Below, piece after piece: positions 9,929 through 21,200 of a DNA stretch of 64,000 bases. Under the pieces are notes generated by a model. The model was not told the DNA's origin and did not search any database. It saw only the letters and a program-made list of their open reading frames with translations. The stretch covers positions 543,427-607,426 of the forward strand of contig KN805375.1 of the NCBI GenBank assembly GCA_000818945.1. The letters run 5' to 3'. The DNA is from Schizochytrium sp. CCTCC M209059. Lineage: Eukaryota > Sar > Bigyra > Thraustochytrida > Thraustochytriidae. Each line of letters begins with the position of its first letter. Position 1 is the first letter of the stretch. The translations under genes and the position numbers were made by a program.

Positions 9929-12900
9929 ATGCTGGCGCGAGGGAGCGAGACGCCGCGCACGAGAGCGCGGCGCCAAGGCGGCGAAGAACGCGAGGCGCGG
10001 GCCGACGACGACGCCGCCGGTGTCGCCGCCGCCGACGACGACGACGGCGACAGCGGCGACAAGGAAGAAGGCGACGGCGGAGACAAGAGCGCACGAGGTG
10101 CCGCGACGCCCGTCCGAGCAAGGCGGACGCCCTCGAGGCGCGCTACGGAAACACAAACGACGCCAGCGGGAAGGCGCAGCGGGAAAGCGCAGCGAGAAAA
10201 TCAAGTCCAAAAACAGCAAAAGCGAAGCAGCGCAATCGCTCGTGTGAGCGCAAGCGAGGTGGAACACCCGTCGCCCATCTCTGTCGACTTTGACCAGCAC
10301 AAGATCGAGGTCAGGTCAGGAAAGAAATCTCGGCGAGAGAGCTTGCGATTCTCGACGCCCAAGATCCCAGAAAAGGTCCGCGGCAAGGATCTTCGCCCCA
10401 AGTTCCAGGCCCTGTGGAAGATGCTTTCCAAGCGAGGCTGGCGGTCTTTCAATACCAAAGACGGCTTCTTCTATGCCAAGCCGCACGTAAAGAACCGACA
10501 AGCTGGAGCACGCAATGTGGACATGTGGCTTGGTCCAAACTCTTTGCTCGATCACCTTGCGGAAAAGATGCACGAGGCTTACTACGATATCTTTGGCGAA
10601 TTTTACGCCAAGTTCCCCGAAGAACTCAACAATGCCTCTCTGCCGGAATCAGAGGGCGACTCCACACCGACGCACGAGCTGCTCAACAGCGCTCTAGAGG
10701 CCGAGGCTGCGGCGATGTCTGCCCGTAAAGCGGCTGCATCTTCTGCTTCCAGCAATAGTCGGTCGCTGCCCGCACATCATCTTAGCAAGCGCCGTAGAAG
10801 GTCCAGCGGTGGCCATTGGGCGCCCGCAGGAACGATGGGAAAACAGGATGTGGACGACGAGGACGATGAGGACGACGACCGTTTGGGCGTCGATCGGACG
10901 CGGCGGAGACGGTCACTCCAGGGCAAGCCGAGTCCTGGCTCCGAGGAGCACGACATTGGAACCTGGGTGTGGCCGCGACTCCAGGAAGAAGGCTGGACCC
11001 ATGCCCACGGGGATAATTTCAACGCATTCTCCTATCTCATGCCAAACATCGCAAACAAGTCGAAAGGCACCAAAAACAAGAACATGTTCTTGGGCGAGCG
11101 CATGCTCGGAAGATACGTCCTGCAACACCGTCCTGATCTCGTCGACGCGTGGCGAGAGGAAAAGGAAGAGGCTTCAAGACAAGACATGGCACGAGCAAAC
11201 AAGCGTTCTACCACCGTAAAGAAAACGAAAAAGCGCAAGCGGCGCAAGGAAATGGAGCGCATGCGTCGAGAGGGAAAGGATGAGCTCGACAACTTCAATT
11301 TTGTTCGCGACGTCACCTTCCAGATGCTCTGGCCCAATGTCCTGCAACGGGAAATGGGATGGGTGTACTTTCCTCATAACGGACTCGAGGCCGCATGGGC
11401 GTATGCACTTCCTGGCGTGAAAAAGAGCGAAGCCGTCCTCGACCAGACTATGTGGATTGACGAGGATAAGATTGTTGAGCTTGTCAAGCAAGATCCAGAA
11501 ATGGCTGCTCGCGCGGAGGCCATCATCCGACGCCAGATCAGCCGTCAGGCCGGGCTCGCAGACACCACTGCTGCGATCGAGCGTGATCTCGCCGCGCAGC
11601 GCTCGCAGTCGGAGCGCCAAGGCGGATCATCAGAAAAGAGAAGCAGCAATAATCCGCAAACCTTGAAGATAAACAAGCAGACGCAAAAGCAAAGGAAGAT
11701 GAGAACCAAGATGACGCAAAACCGGCAGATGCACCGGGATCGCCAGCAGCAAGACAAGGAGCGTTTCCAGCGGCATCGCACTGTCTCGCCTCTTAGCGAG
11801 CAGTACGACGAAGCGAGCAGAGAGAGCATGCACAGCCATCTGAACCAGACCAAAAAGCTTCCCCTAGCCAAGGCGCGCAAACGCTACCCGCTGACCGCTC
11901 AAGCATCCTTTCAAGATTTGTGGTCGGTCTTGCGTCACCGTCTCGGGTGGGGCTTTATTCCTTACTCGGGCATTGAGGGCAGCTGGCTCTATCTCATGCC
12001 AGGGGTCACGCGTCGTGCAGATGGAACGATGGGCGTAAACATGTGGTGTCGCGAGAAAGTCATGCACGAGCACGTCCTGTGCACGCAAAGTGTTGCAAAA
12101 CAGGTCGAGGACATCTTCGAAGAGGACGTAAGAAATGCAAGGCTCGAGGAAGAGCATCGTCGCGACCAGGAGGCGGCGCGTGCTCGAGCCCAAGAACAGC
12201 GCGAGAAGGAGCGCAAGCTGCAAAAGGAGGCGCGAGAAGCGCAAAAACGCAGAGAGGCTGAAAACAAGCGTCGACAGGTGCTAAAGGCCAACAAACGCAA
12301 GCAAGAGAATGCCGCTCTTCGCGCCGAGCTCAAGGACAAACTTCAGGCTCGCCTCATGGACAAGGCGAGCTTCAACGACATTTGGAACTTTCTTCGTTAC
12401 GATTGTCACTGGAAATACTTTCCTTGGTCGGGTCTCGAAAACAACTTTGCATACGCCTTACCCGACGTGCCGCGAGCCTCGGATGGCAAAATCGGTCACG
12501 ACATGTGGCTCGAGGAGTCCGAGGTGGTCGACTATGTTCGTGCTCATCCAACCTGGCTTGATCGCTGTGAGATGCATTTGCGCGAAGTACTTTGCGAAGA
12601 GTACGCTGAAAAGATTGGCGTTGACAACCTCGAGGGCATCTTTGGTGAGGACACGGATTTCTTGGTCTCGGGCCGCACTCAGCCAACCTCGACGCGTGAA
12701 AACAATGAGGATGATTCGGGGAGCGCCCTGCAATCCGAGGATGAAGAAGAGTATGAGGAAAACAGTCTGGATGGCGATCACGAAGGCGGTAGCGATGGCC
12801 ACCACCACGATGAGGACGATGACGCAAGTGATAACGAGGAAGAAGACAACCAATCCGCCTCTTCGGACGTGGACGTTGCAGACGAAGGGGAAGACGAGAA

Positions 12901-15900
12901 CGAGGAGAACCTGCCTCCCTTGTCACGCAAGGTGCGAGAGCGTACTGACGCGGAGGAGGGCGAGTCCGAAGACGACATCATTCGGGCGGACCCGTCACTA
13001 CGAGAGCGCGCCACCAAGGTCTTTGAATCATTTGGCTTTGCAGGCATCTGGAACATCCTCAAGACGTCAGGCTGGAGATGGTTTCAAGGGAGTGGCTTGG
13101 AGGACTTTACGTACGCCATGCCTCACGTCAAGCAAAAGCGACAAGGCGTGGTGGGCAAGGATCTTTTCCAAACGGAACAAGATGTCATGAATTTGGTGCG
13201 GACCGATGCGAGGCTACGCGAGTCATGTATTAACGTTCTCTATGATACGCTGTGGGAGAAGCAGAAAATGGACGACGAGAAAGACCGCGAGATGATGGAC
13301 GACTATAGTGATGCTGACGATGGCGACGAAGAAGAGGACGACGACGACGGCGAAGAAGAAGAAGAAGAAGAAGAAGAAGAAGACGTCATGGACGACGAGG
13401 AGGACGACGAGGAGGACGAAAATGAGGACGAGGAAAACTCACAAACAGACAGTGAGATGAACTCGGCTTTTCATGCTCACGTCGTGGAAAAGGCCGGACA
13501 AGAAGAGCTCTGGGAGATTCTGCAAGAGCAGTTTGGCTGGAAAGGCGTCGAAGACCACGACGCTGCTTTGCAAACCACCTTTATCAAGCCCTCTGACAAA
13601 TATGGTGACGCTGATGAGCGCTTCGATCTCAAAAGTGCGGTGATGGATCACATCATCAGCAATCCTCCTCTTCGTCGCGACGTGAGCAAAGAAATTCTGC
13701 AACGCTGGCGCGATAGTAACGACAAACGGCTTGGTGAGATTCAAGGCTGGGAGATCATTCTTAAGCAAGCCGTTGGCAAGTTCAGACGTGGCAAAGTCTC
13801 CCAAAAGGTCAATAAGTCATCCTTTGTCGCAGGCCGCGGTCGTAAATTAGCCCAGACGCGCAGACGACACTCCGAAGGACAGCTCAAGCGTTCAACGCGG
13901 AGGCAAAGCCACGGCACTAGACGGCGCTCGCTCGAAGGCTTTGCGACGGCGTCAGACAACGAAATCGATGATGTGGACGAAGCGAGTGCCGACAGCAACC
14001 AAAACGCTCACGATGACGAGAACGACATTCTCGCCTCTGCAACTTTTAACCAAGTATGGCACATTCTCCGTTCAATGTCATGGCAATACTTTCCTTATAG
14101 CGGACTCGAAGGGGCCTGGCGTTACGCGCTTCCTTCGGTGAAAAAGAGTTCCGATGGAACTCTTGGCGTGAATATGTGGGTGAAAGAGGACGATCTTCTC
14201 GACTACGTGAAGCGCACCACGGACCTGGCGGACGCCGTGCGCCGTCGTCTCGAGGAAGAAGCTTCACCCATGAGCAGCAGCAATGCCAGCGAGTCAGATG
14301 AGGAGGACGTGGCTTCTGACGCTGACGACGAGGAGGACCACGATGGTGAAAGTCATCATGGTGGGGATGACGATCAATCGGATCAAGACATTCTTGAAAC
14401 TGCCACCTTCAACGACATTTGGGGAATTCTTCGTGATCTTTCGTGGCAGTACTTTCCTTATAGCGGACTCGAAGGGGCCTGGCGTTACGCGCTTCCTTCG
14501 GTGAAAAGGAGATCCGATGGAACTTTGGGCGTCGATATGTGGGTGAAAGAGGAGGATGTCCTTGACTACGTCAAGCGCACCCCTCGTTATGCCAACGAAG
14601 TCCGTCGGCAACTTGAAGCGGCGGCGACGAGCGGAATTTCGGAAGGAATAGCCTCAGAAAGTAGCGATGATGACGATGAGGTCGAGGTCGTTGGCGAAAA
14701 TACGGGTGATGTCGATCAGAGTGACGCAGACAGTGACGACGACGACGACGACGACGACGAAGGAGAAAAAGATGATGAAGAAGAAGACGAAGCTGAGTCG
14801 GATAATGAAAGGGTTTCCCACGCGCATCTTTCGCGCAAGGAACTCTGGCCCCGGCTCCGCGAGGAAGGCTGGCACTACAAAACCGGACGTGGCCTCGTCT
14901 CGCACTATTACTTGGCTCCACACGTGGCGACCGTGGAAGACGGCATTTTGGGCGAAACCGTATTCGACTCGGAGGATGCACTGTACAATCATTTCCAAAA
15001 TCTACGAGAGCCGCGTAAGGCTGCAAGCTCGCCAGTCTCTCAGTCTGTGCTGGGAATGTGGTCTGCGATGATGGATCGTGGCTGGCGTCAGGTCGACAAT
15101 CTCTACATCAGTCCCGACGCAGAGCCCGTGCGCGAGGGCCCGCGGGGTCTGGCCGTCTACAAGGAAGACCACTGCACAGTATTTCGGAGCATGAGACGGG
15201 CCGTATCGAACTTTATCATGAAGAATAAGTCGAGCCCTACGTCATTAGACATTCGGGGAAAGAAGAGGCGCCGATCCGAGGTTCAGCGCGAAGATGCCGT
15301 ACGAGAACGGCGTACTGGCAGCCATGAACTGGACGATGAGGATGTGGACGAAATTGACGACGATGATGATGAAGACCTGCCCGAAGAAATCTCAGAAGAT
15401 AACTTTTGGGACGATGTGTGGCCATGCCTCGCCAAAAGAGGCTGGACGCGCACGCGGCGGCGCACCAAGGGTCTGACGAGACCGCAGAAAGGTTTTCGCG
15501 CACCCTCGGGCGTGTCAGGATGGACGTTGTTTTCCCGAGTATCCGAAGTGTGCAAGTTTCTTCGCGAACAACGAGAGACACTTGGTGGTGAAGGCGCTTT
15601 GCACAATGATGACGACAACAGCGATGGCGAGGACAGCAGCAACAGCGATAGCGAGGATGATGAGGAAGAAGACGAGAAGGCCGATGCTCTTCGCAAGTTC
15701 AATGAGTACATGCAGACTCTTCGCGATGAACAGCCGCGACCGGCGAACTTCTTTCGTGACTTTTTCCCAATGTTGAAGGAAGCTGGCTGGACGTACAAGT
15801 ACGGATCGGGTATCGACACCGAGATCTTTCTCGCGCCTGGTATCAAGCGGATCTCGGACGGCGTTCGAGGGGAAACCGTCATTCCTTCGCAAGCCAGCAT

Positions 15901-18004
15901 GTGTGAGTGGATCAAGCTCAATCGTGGAGCAATCCAGCAAAGCCTTCATCGCGCCCTCCTTACGACGCCAAGCGACGAAAAGGTCACATCTTCTGACAGG
16001 GTTTTCTCAGGTGTAGACCCTGGCAGGGCTCGCGATACGTTCGGCGACAAGGGAGCAGACTCGAGCAGCGAGGCCGGGGACGTTGAAGCGATGGAGCTAG
16101 CGTCTGCCGCTGGCGAATCTGACGTTGATGGTGACGCTGCGGCTCCCGAACGAAGCGGTGTCAATGAGACGCAAGACGGAACAGATGGCGATGATGCCAT
16201 CCGTCCTCGGGTTTGTGATGATGAGAACAAGGTCATGAAGGCGCCTCGGTACGAACATCCGTCCGGATCGCGTCTCCGTGACGAGTTTGAAGAAGTGCTC
16301 GCGGCTACGAGCGAGCTGAAACTTTGTTGGCCTGGCCGTGAAGAGCAAATTGACGTGCTTGCAGGCATTATGGGTCCGCGTCATCTCTTGACATCGCATC
16401 TCGTCCTGCATGGCGACACAGCGACCGGAAAGAGTGGCGTGATTCGAGCGCTCTTCAATGCTCTGAACTATCCATTCGCCGCGGTTGATTGCGAGGAGTG
16501 CTACACGCCAACGATTCTTTTTCAGCGTCTCATTTCGCAGATGCCCGCGCCCATCGAGACTGGCGATGCGGGGAACTTTATGGACCTCGCGGATGCCGAA
16601 GCTGAGAACGCCGATGAGGGCGGCGATGAACATGACGCCGACGATGCCGATGCAGAGGACTCCTATATTGCGCGCAAAAATCGCAATGTGGCGGAGAATC
16701 GAGCCGTGCTCGAGAGTCTGGGGATCGTTCTGTCGCCAGAGAGCCAGTCTGCGCAGGGGCGTCAGATGAGCTCCGACAGCGAGAACGTTGCGCCCACGAG
16801 TATGGACATTGCTGGCAATGAAGTAGTACCCGAGACAGGCGAAGCAAGCGTGGTCTCTGTAGGGGCCTCTGCCATACCCGAGGCGCGCAAGCGTTGGCAG
16901 CTCGCGTCAGAGCGCTGCGGGAGCATGCGCGAATTTATGCTGGAGATTTCCCGGCGATTTCGGCCTTCGCGCGAGGCAAAAGAAACCTTTTATCTGTTGC
17001 TGGAAAACGTGTCTCGACTCGAAGATTTGGGCCCCAAGTTTTTGCCCGCGCTGCTACGTATTGAGCGGACAACGGGGTGCAATATCTGCGTTGTGCTGAC
17101 AACATCCGAACTTCCCGGGCCCATGAGTTTGGCGCTGCGTAACGCGTCGACGTGCTTTGTCGAGTTTCCCGCATACTCGCAAATGGAGCAGCGCAAGATT
17201 TTAATGATGCAGCTTGGTGCCCGCGCAGGCAAAGCGTATTCTGAGGGTGATGTGCGAAGTTTTGTAGCCGTGGCGTTGCAGACCTTTTCTTCGCAGGTTC
17301 GCGATTTGCGCGAAATGTCTCGTATTTGCTCTGACCTCTGGGACGCGCTTGTGAAGCGCCCAGGGTCTTTGGGGAACCCGCAAACTGCATTTCGCGTTGC
17401 TTTAGAGGGACGTGTGGGGCTCACTTTCAAGATGCTGTATCACCACGATTTCGAGCTCGATCCACGGGCTGAGAACCCCAATGGACATACTCTCGAGCGC
17501 TGGGAGCGTGACGAGATCAAGCGCGCTGCCGACCTCCCGTATGATTCAAAGGTTGTCCTCCTGGCTTCCTTCCTCGGCTCGTACAATAGCCCGGAGCACG
17601 ATCGTACACTTTTTGGGCACGCGCGCAAGTTGTCGAAGCAGCAAAAGTATGGAAGCGCTGCCACATCTCGCAAGCTCGCAGGCGCAAGCGCCGGTCAGTT
17701 GCTTCTTGGCCCTAAAGTGTTCAACTTAGAGCGGCTCGTAAACCTGTATCGCGCCTTGGAGGGTATGCTGGAGGCAAGCGCGTCACGGCCTGGCGATGAA
17801 GCACAGGGTGCTCTGGGCAAACGTCGGTCGACCCGGCAGCTCAACAAGCAAGTAGCCTCGCTCATCAGCGCGGGGCTCTTGACCCGTGTATCTCGCACAG
17901 AAGATCTCGATTTGGTGAAACTCAAGTGTACGGTTCCGTTCGACTTTGCGCAAGCGCTCGCGGAGACGGTAAAACTGGACCTGGCTGAGCTGCTCGAAGC
18001 CTGA
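9929..18004 (+). CDS. ORC5: ORC5 AAA+ subunit fused to a Trp-rich tandem repeat array
   Basis: A single intronless 2,691-residue frame. The frame is open from 9899, but that codon is GTG; the first ATG is 9929. After a basic, disordered N-terminus come about 13 copies of a 55-65-residue module with W-x2-L-x3-GW, an aromatic-P-x-SGLE core, a Y-x(M/L)P motif and an MW or VF near the end. Approximate positions are 155, 343, 456, 655, 808, 1030, 1184, 1367, 1488, 1632, 1706, 1825 and 1940. Long Asp/Glu tracts separate them. From about 2133 to the end it matches ORC5: Walker A GDTATGKS at 2162-2169, a degenerate Walker B (LLLEN, Glu2359), the SYNSPEHD and LLGPKVFNLERL segments of the C-terminal winged-helix part, and a terminal region resembling ORC5. 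ORC5 is part of the origin recognition complex that loads MCM helicase. The array probably adds chromatin or protein binding; that is inference. Usual ORC5 proteins are about 430-550 residues. Confidence 0.88.
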   Translation: MLARGSETPRTRARRQGGEEREARADDDAAGVAAADDDDGDSGDKEEGDGGDKSARGAATPVRARRTPSRRATETQTTPAGRRSGKAQRENQVQKQQKRSSAIARVSASEVEHPSPISVDFDQHKIEVRSGKKSRRESLRFSTPKIPEKVRGKDLRPKFQALWKMLSKRGWRSFNTKDGFFYAKPHVKNRQAGARNVDMWLGPNSLLDHLAEKMHEAYYDIFGEFYAKFPEELNNASLPESEGDSTPTHELLNSALEAEAAAMSARKAAASSASSNSRSLPAHHLSKRRRRSSGGHWAPAGTMGKQDVDDEDDEDDDRLGVDRTRRRRSLQGKPSPGSEEHDIGTWVWPRLQEEGWTHAHGDNFNAFSYLMPNIANKSKGTKNKNMFLGERMLGRYVLQHRPDLVDAWREEKEEASRQDMARANKRSTTVKKTKKRKRRKEMERMRREGKDELDNFNFVRDVTFQMLWPNVLQREMGWVYFPHNGLEAAWAYALPGVKKSEAVLDQTMWIDEDKIVELVKQDPEMAARAEAIIRRQISRQAGLADTTAAIERDLAAQRSQSERQGGSSEKRSSNNPQTLKINKQTQKQRKMRTKMTQNRQMHRDRQQQDKERFQRHRTVSPLSEQYDEASRESMHSHLNQTKKLPLAKARKRYPLTAQASFQDLWSVLRHRLGWGFIPYSGIEGSWLYLMPGVTRRADGTMGVNMWCREKVMHEHVLCTQSVAKQVEDIFEEDVRNARLEEEHRRDQEAARARAQEQREKERKLQKEAREAQKRREAENKRRQVLKANKRKQENAALRAELKDKLQARLMDKASFNDIWNFLRYDCHWKYFPWSGLENNFAYALPDVPRASDGKIGHDMWLEESEVVDYVRAHPTWLDRCEMHLREVLCEEYAEKIGVDNLEGIFGEDTDFLVSGRTQPTSTRENNEDDSGSALQSEDEEEYEENSLDGDHEGGSDGHHHDEDDDASDNEEEDNQSASSDVDVADEGEDENEENLPPLSRKVRERTDAEEGESEDDIIRADPSLRERATKVFESFGFAGIWNILKTSGWRWFQGSGLEDFTYAMPHVKQKRQGVVGKDLFQTEQDVMNLVRTDARLRESCINVLYDTLWEKQKMDDEKDREMMDDYSDADDGDEEEDDDDGEEEEEEEEEEDVMDDEEDDEEDENEDEENSQTDSEMNSAFHAHVVEKAGQEELWEILQEQFGWKGVEDHDAALQTTFIKPSDKYGDADERFDLKSAVMDHIISNPPLRRDVSKEILQRWRDSNDKRLGEIQGWEIILKQAVGKFRRGKVSQKVNKSSFVAGRGRKLAQTRRRHSEGQLKRSTRRQSHGTRRRSLEGFATASDNEIDDVDEASADSNQNAHDDENDILASATFNQVWHILRSMSWQYFPYSGLEGAWRYALPSVKKSSDGTLGVNMWVKEDDLLDYVKRTTDLADAVRRRLEEEASPMSSSNASESDEEDVASDADDEEDHDGESHHGGDDDQSDQDILETATFNDIWGILRDLSWQYFPYSGLEGAWRYALPSVKRRSDGTLGVDMWVKEEDVLDYVKRTPRYANEVRRQLEAAATSGISEGIASESSDDDDEVEVVGENTGDVDQSDADSDDDDDDDDEGEKDDEEEDEAESDNERVSHAHLSRKELWPRLREEGWHYKTGRGLVSHYYLAPHVATVEDGILGETVFDSEDALYNHFQNLREPRKAASSPVSQSVLGMWSAMMDRGWRQVDNLYISPDAEPVREGPRGLAVYKEDHCTVFRSMRRAVSNFIMKNKSSPTSLDIRGKKRRRSEVQREDAVRERRTGSHELDDEDVDEIDDDDDEDLPEEISEDNFWDDVWPCLAKRGWTRTRRRTKGLTRPQKGFRAPSGVSGWTLFSRVSEVCKFLREQRETLGGEGALHNDDDNSDGEDSSNSDSEDDEEEDEKADALRKFNEYMQTLRDEQPRPANFFRDFFPMLKEAGWTYKYGSGIDTEIFLAPGIKRISDGVRGETVIPSQASMCEWIKLNRGAIQQSLHRALLTTPSDEKVTSSDRVFSGVDPGRARDTFGDKGADSSSEAGDVEAMELASAAGESDVDGDAAAPERSGVNETQDGTDGDDAIRPRVCDDENKVMKAPRYEHPSGSRLRDEFEEVLAATSELKLCWPGREEQIDVLAGIMGPRHLLTSHLVLHGDTATGKSGVIRALFNALNYPFAAVDCEECYTPTILFQRLISQMPAPIETGDAGNFMDLADAEAENADEGGDEHDADDADAEDSYIARKNRNVAENRAVLESLGIVLSPESQSAQGRQMSSDSENVAPTSMDIAGNEVVPETGEASVVSVGASAIPEARKRWQLASERCGSMREFMLEISRRFRPSREAKETFYLLLENVSRLEDLGPKFLPALLRIERTTGCNICVVLTTSELPGPMSLALRNASTCFVEFPAYSQMEQRKILMMQLGARAGKAYSEGDVRSFVAVALQTFSSQVRDLREMSRICSDLWDALVKRPGSLGNPQTAFRVALEGRVGLTFKMLYHHDFELDPRAENPNGHTLERWERDEIKRAADLPYDSKVVLLASFLGSYNSPEHDRTLFGHARKLSKQQKYGSAATSRKLAGASAGQLLLGPKVFNLERLVNLYRALEGMLEASASRPGDEAQGALGKRRSTRQLNKQVASLISAGLLTRVSRTEDLDLVKLKCTVPFDFAQALAETVKLDLAELLEA
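14087..14507 (+). repeat. Recently duplicated Trp-rich module inside the ORC5 fusion gene
   Basis: A 58-bp block at 14087-14144 recurs without mismatch at 14450-14507, 363 bp downstream and in the same frame. It encodes the FPYSGLEGAWRYALP core of repeats 8 and 9. The flanking module sequence is also highly similar, whereas the other modules are strongly diverged. This points to recent tandem duplication or gene conversion. Confidence 0.95.
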
Positions 18005-18231
18005 TTTGCAGTTAGTACGCTGACAAAGCTGGTGGTGCGTGAAAAGAAGAATAGAAGTCACGATGATTAAACGTGTGTAGTACTATATCTACTACTTAGG
18101 CCTGCTGGAGGCTATTCAATTAAAAAGAAAAAAGAAGAAGAGAAGAAATTAGCACGCATCTGTATGACGAACAAGAATCTTGAATGTCTTGGTATAGGTG
18201 GTATCCGTCCATCTTTCGGCAGCCTTTTCAG
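18005..18231. other. Short convergent 3' intergenic region
   Basis: A 227-bp AT-rich spacer between the stop codons of the ORC5 fusion (+) and the DENN gene (-). It contains TTAGGCCT at 18096-18103 and an A-rich AAAGAAAAAAGAAG run. No gene is seen. Confidence 0.7.
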
Positions 18232-21200
18232 TTATAAACCCTGGGTTTTCCCGTTGCTTTGTGCCGAAGTTTTTGCAGCGCCGTCGTCGGCAGGCACGGA
18301 TGATTCCTGCTGAGCACTATTAGGCCGAGGAGGAACCTGGTCGAGTGAGAGGCCCAGGTACGAAGGCGTCGCAGTGGAAACGTTCACAGTGACGGCGCGT
18401 CGGCGCGTAGCGAGCGTGTTCGCGTACAGTGGAGAATTGCGACGAGCGCGAGTCCGTGAAAGCGCGGCAAAAGCTGCTGCTTCGTCGGCGCTGCTGGTAC
18501 TGCTGCTCTCCTCGCGACAGTTCAGAGTACCACCTTCTGTTTTGCGAGAGAGAAGCGGGGAATCAGGTTGCCATGCCTCGTCAGGATTGGTCGGGGGAGA
18601 TTGAGGAGAAGAAGAAGACGACGACGACGAAGAAGAAGAAGAAGAAGAAGAAGAGGAAGACCCATGGTGTCGAAAGTGAAGCCCTTCAGTGGAGTCGCTA
18701 GTGGTTGAAGAGATTTCATCGCCTGCTGAAGAAGCGCGCATCGAGGTTAAGCGATGTTCAAGTTCCTGGATGCGCTGGTCCTTTTCTGACAAGACGCGCT
18801 GAAGGGTGTCAATTTGATGCCGACTACGCTGCGTCTCGGTGCGGCGCACGGTCTCGGAGGCGGCAATGTGTGAGAGCAACGTGTCAGTTGCGTCCTCACT
18901 TGCAACCTGAGCCTGGGACTCGCGCCAGCGTAGCGCGCGCACTCGTGCTGCAGAAGATTCGGCATTCGTCTCGAGAGCATTGATGTCAGCGACGCTCTGC
19001 AAAGCGCTGGATCCCGAATTATCTGTATTGATCCCGAGAGACTCATGAAGCGAAGAGAGCGTGGAGCTCGACACGACGCGGAGCATGTCTCCGAGAGAAC
19101 TAGGGGCGGACGAAATGTGAGACGGAGCGAGCGTTGCAGACCCAGCCGCATCGGCGAGATCGGCAGCTGTACCAGCTGCAGCAGCAGTAGAGGTAGTAGC
19201 TGAATTTGCGGCTTCACCATGACGCGCGCCTCTCTGCGCTGCATCCATGCTTGCTTTGGCGTCATCATATTGTTGTTCGTGATACCGAAGCGCATTCATA
19301 AGCGCCAGCGCAGTAAGTTTGGCACAACGTGTCTCCGAGCGATGCTGACGCAGTGGCTGGTGTGGCAGTGTTGCGACAGTATGGGCAAGCACCAGCTCCC
19401 GTCGAAGCGGTGCCATGCGCCCAACCTGGTCGGGGTGATCTGCCCATGTTCCTGGCACATCTCGGTGGAACTTGTCGAGAGCAATCTTGCAAACCAAAGG
19501 AGGCTTTTCTCGAAGTTTAGGACGCTGCAAAAGAGTGCGTAACTTGAGTGTGCGAGGATTGTCGGCGATAGCCGGCATGCTGTCTTCCTCAATGATGAAA
19601 CGAGGAATACCCATGTGACCGAGCGCCTCTCTGACCTTGGACATGGAGGTGAAGAGGTTGTTCATCTCTTCGGGGCTGAGCACAATAAGGCGATCAATGG
19701 CGAGGCGTGTAGCCGATACGGAAAAGCCAAGGTCTGCAAGGAGGTCGTTGAGCTTGCGCGCGAGCGGAGACATTTTACGCTTGATTGTCCGGACAGACTG
19801 CTTCCGCCAGATGCTGACGAGACGATCAAAGAGCGAGCCGCCGCCTGACGAGACCTGGCGGCCCACCAGGTCGCAAAAGAGTCGACGGTCCACGAAGGAT
19901 TCCACAAAGGGACGATACGACTCGGGAAGGTCAGCCACGAAGCCAACAGGATCAAAGCCAAGCTTGCTGGCGGGCCCACGGACCGATGAAGACCCGGCGC
20001 TACCGATACTGCTCAGACTGCATGTGCTAGAGGAGGAAGTCATCCGCGAGCCCATTGAAACGGGCCGTCCAGTTGTGTTGAGGTGAAGGGAGTTCTGCAT
20101 GGCAGATGAAGGTGCCGCCGAGGCGACGGGGATGCCTGGGTCCCCGGTGCCCGAGCGACGCAGTCGGTGCGGAGGTCCATGAAAAGGAATGGTGTTGTCA
20201 GTAGTCTGGGAAATAGAGACGCGTGGTGGCAAAGAGGATACTGGCCCTTCTGTCAGCGTAGTGTCTGAGTGCAATGCAGACGACGGCGCGAGCGGCACAA
20301 GGTGGAACTTGATGTGCGAGAACAGCGTGAGAAAGACCTCGAGCAGCGCAACGCGCAGGTGGTCGATCCAAACCCGGTCGTCGGCTGTTTCGTCTGCAAC
20401 GGAAGCGGAACCTTCGGAGGAGAACGACAGCGCCGAATCTTGACTCCCGCTTTGCATTGAGCCAGCAGAATACGGGAAAGAAAAGGCAGTGCTACCTGAG
20501 TGCGCGCTCTGACTTGCTGCCGATGACGCCGAGGCATGCGGGCCGGAAGTATGACGAGCTGCCGGAATGCGGGGCGAAAGGGCTCGCGGTGAGGCGCACG
20601 GGGACGCGAGAGAAGCAGGAATAATGCCTTCCAATTGAGAAAGCAGATTGGTGCGCAATGGTTCTGGAATTGAGGGCACGGGCCGGACTGTGCTTGAAAC
20701 GTCTGCGTCCTGATCATAGTCCTCAGTGTTAGAATCGAGTCCTGCGAGCGAGGTGAGCGAGGACGTAAGTCTGCGCGTGAGGCCTGGAGTCCGGCACAAG
20801 GTCTCGATGCGCGAAGCTTCTGCGTCGATGATAACAAAGCGCTTGGCGGTCTGACGATGGTACGCGCAGTTTGTGTGCAAGCGCAGCTTGAACTCCGCCT
20901 TGTCCGCACAGCAAACGCCAACGAGAAACGGAGATGGGGACTGAAGCATGTGCCACTCTGAGCGTGGAAGCACAGGAACGTAAAGGCTCTGCCATGTAAA
21001 GGGAAAGATAAGTGTCCGCAACGCCTCGGCGATGGGCGTCAGGCGAGAGGAATCTGTAGCATGAAGAATGACCGAGTCCTCTGCCAAGAGGTGCTCGAGA
21101 ATTTGCACAATTTGTGTAGCACGAAAAACAGAGAGCAGGGTTAAGAAACATCGGTCATCGACCAAGGGAAGATGTCTCATGCGCGGATCGCAAATGGGAA

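Noticed and set aside
9317..10300. 327-residue minus-strand ORF over the ORC5 fusion start region
   Set aside because: Low-complexity repeat translation overlapping the real gene's N-terminus.
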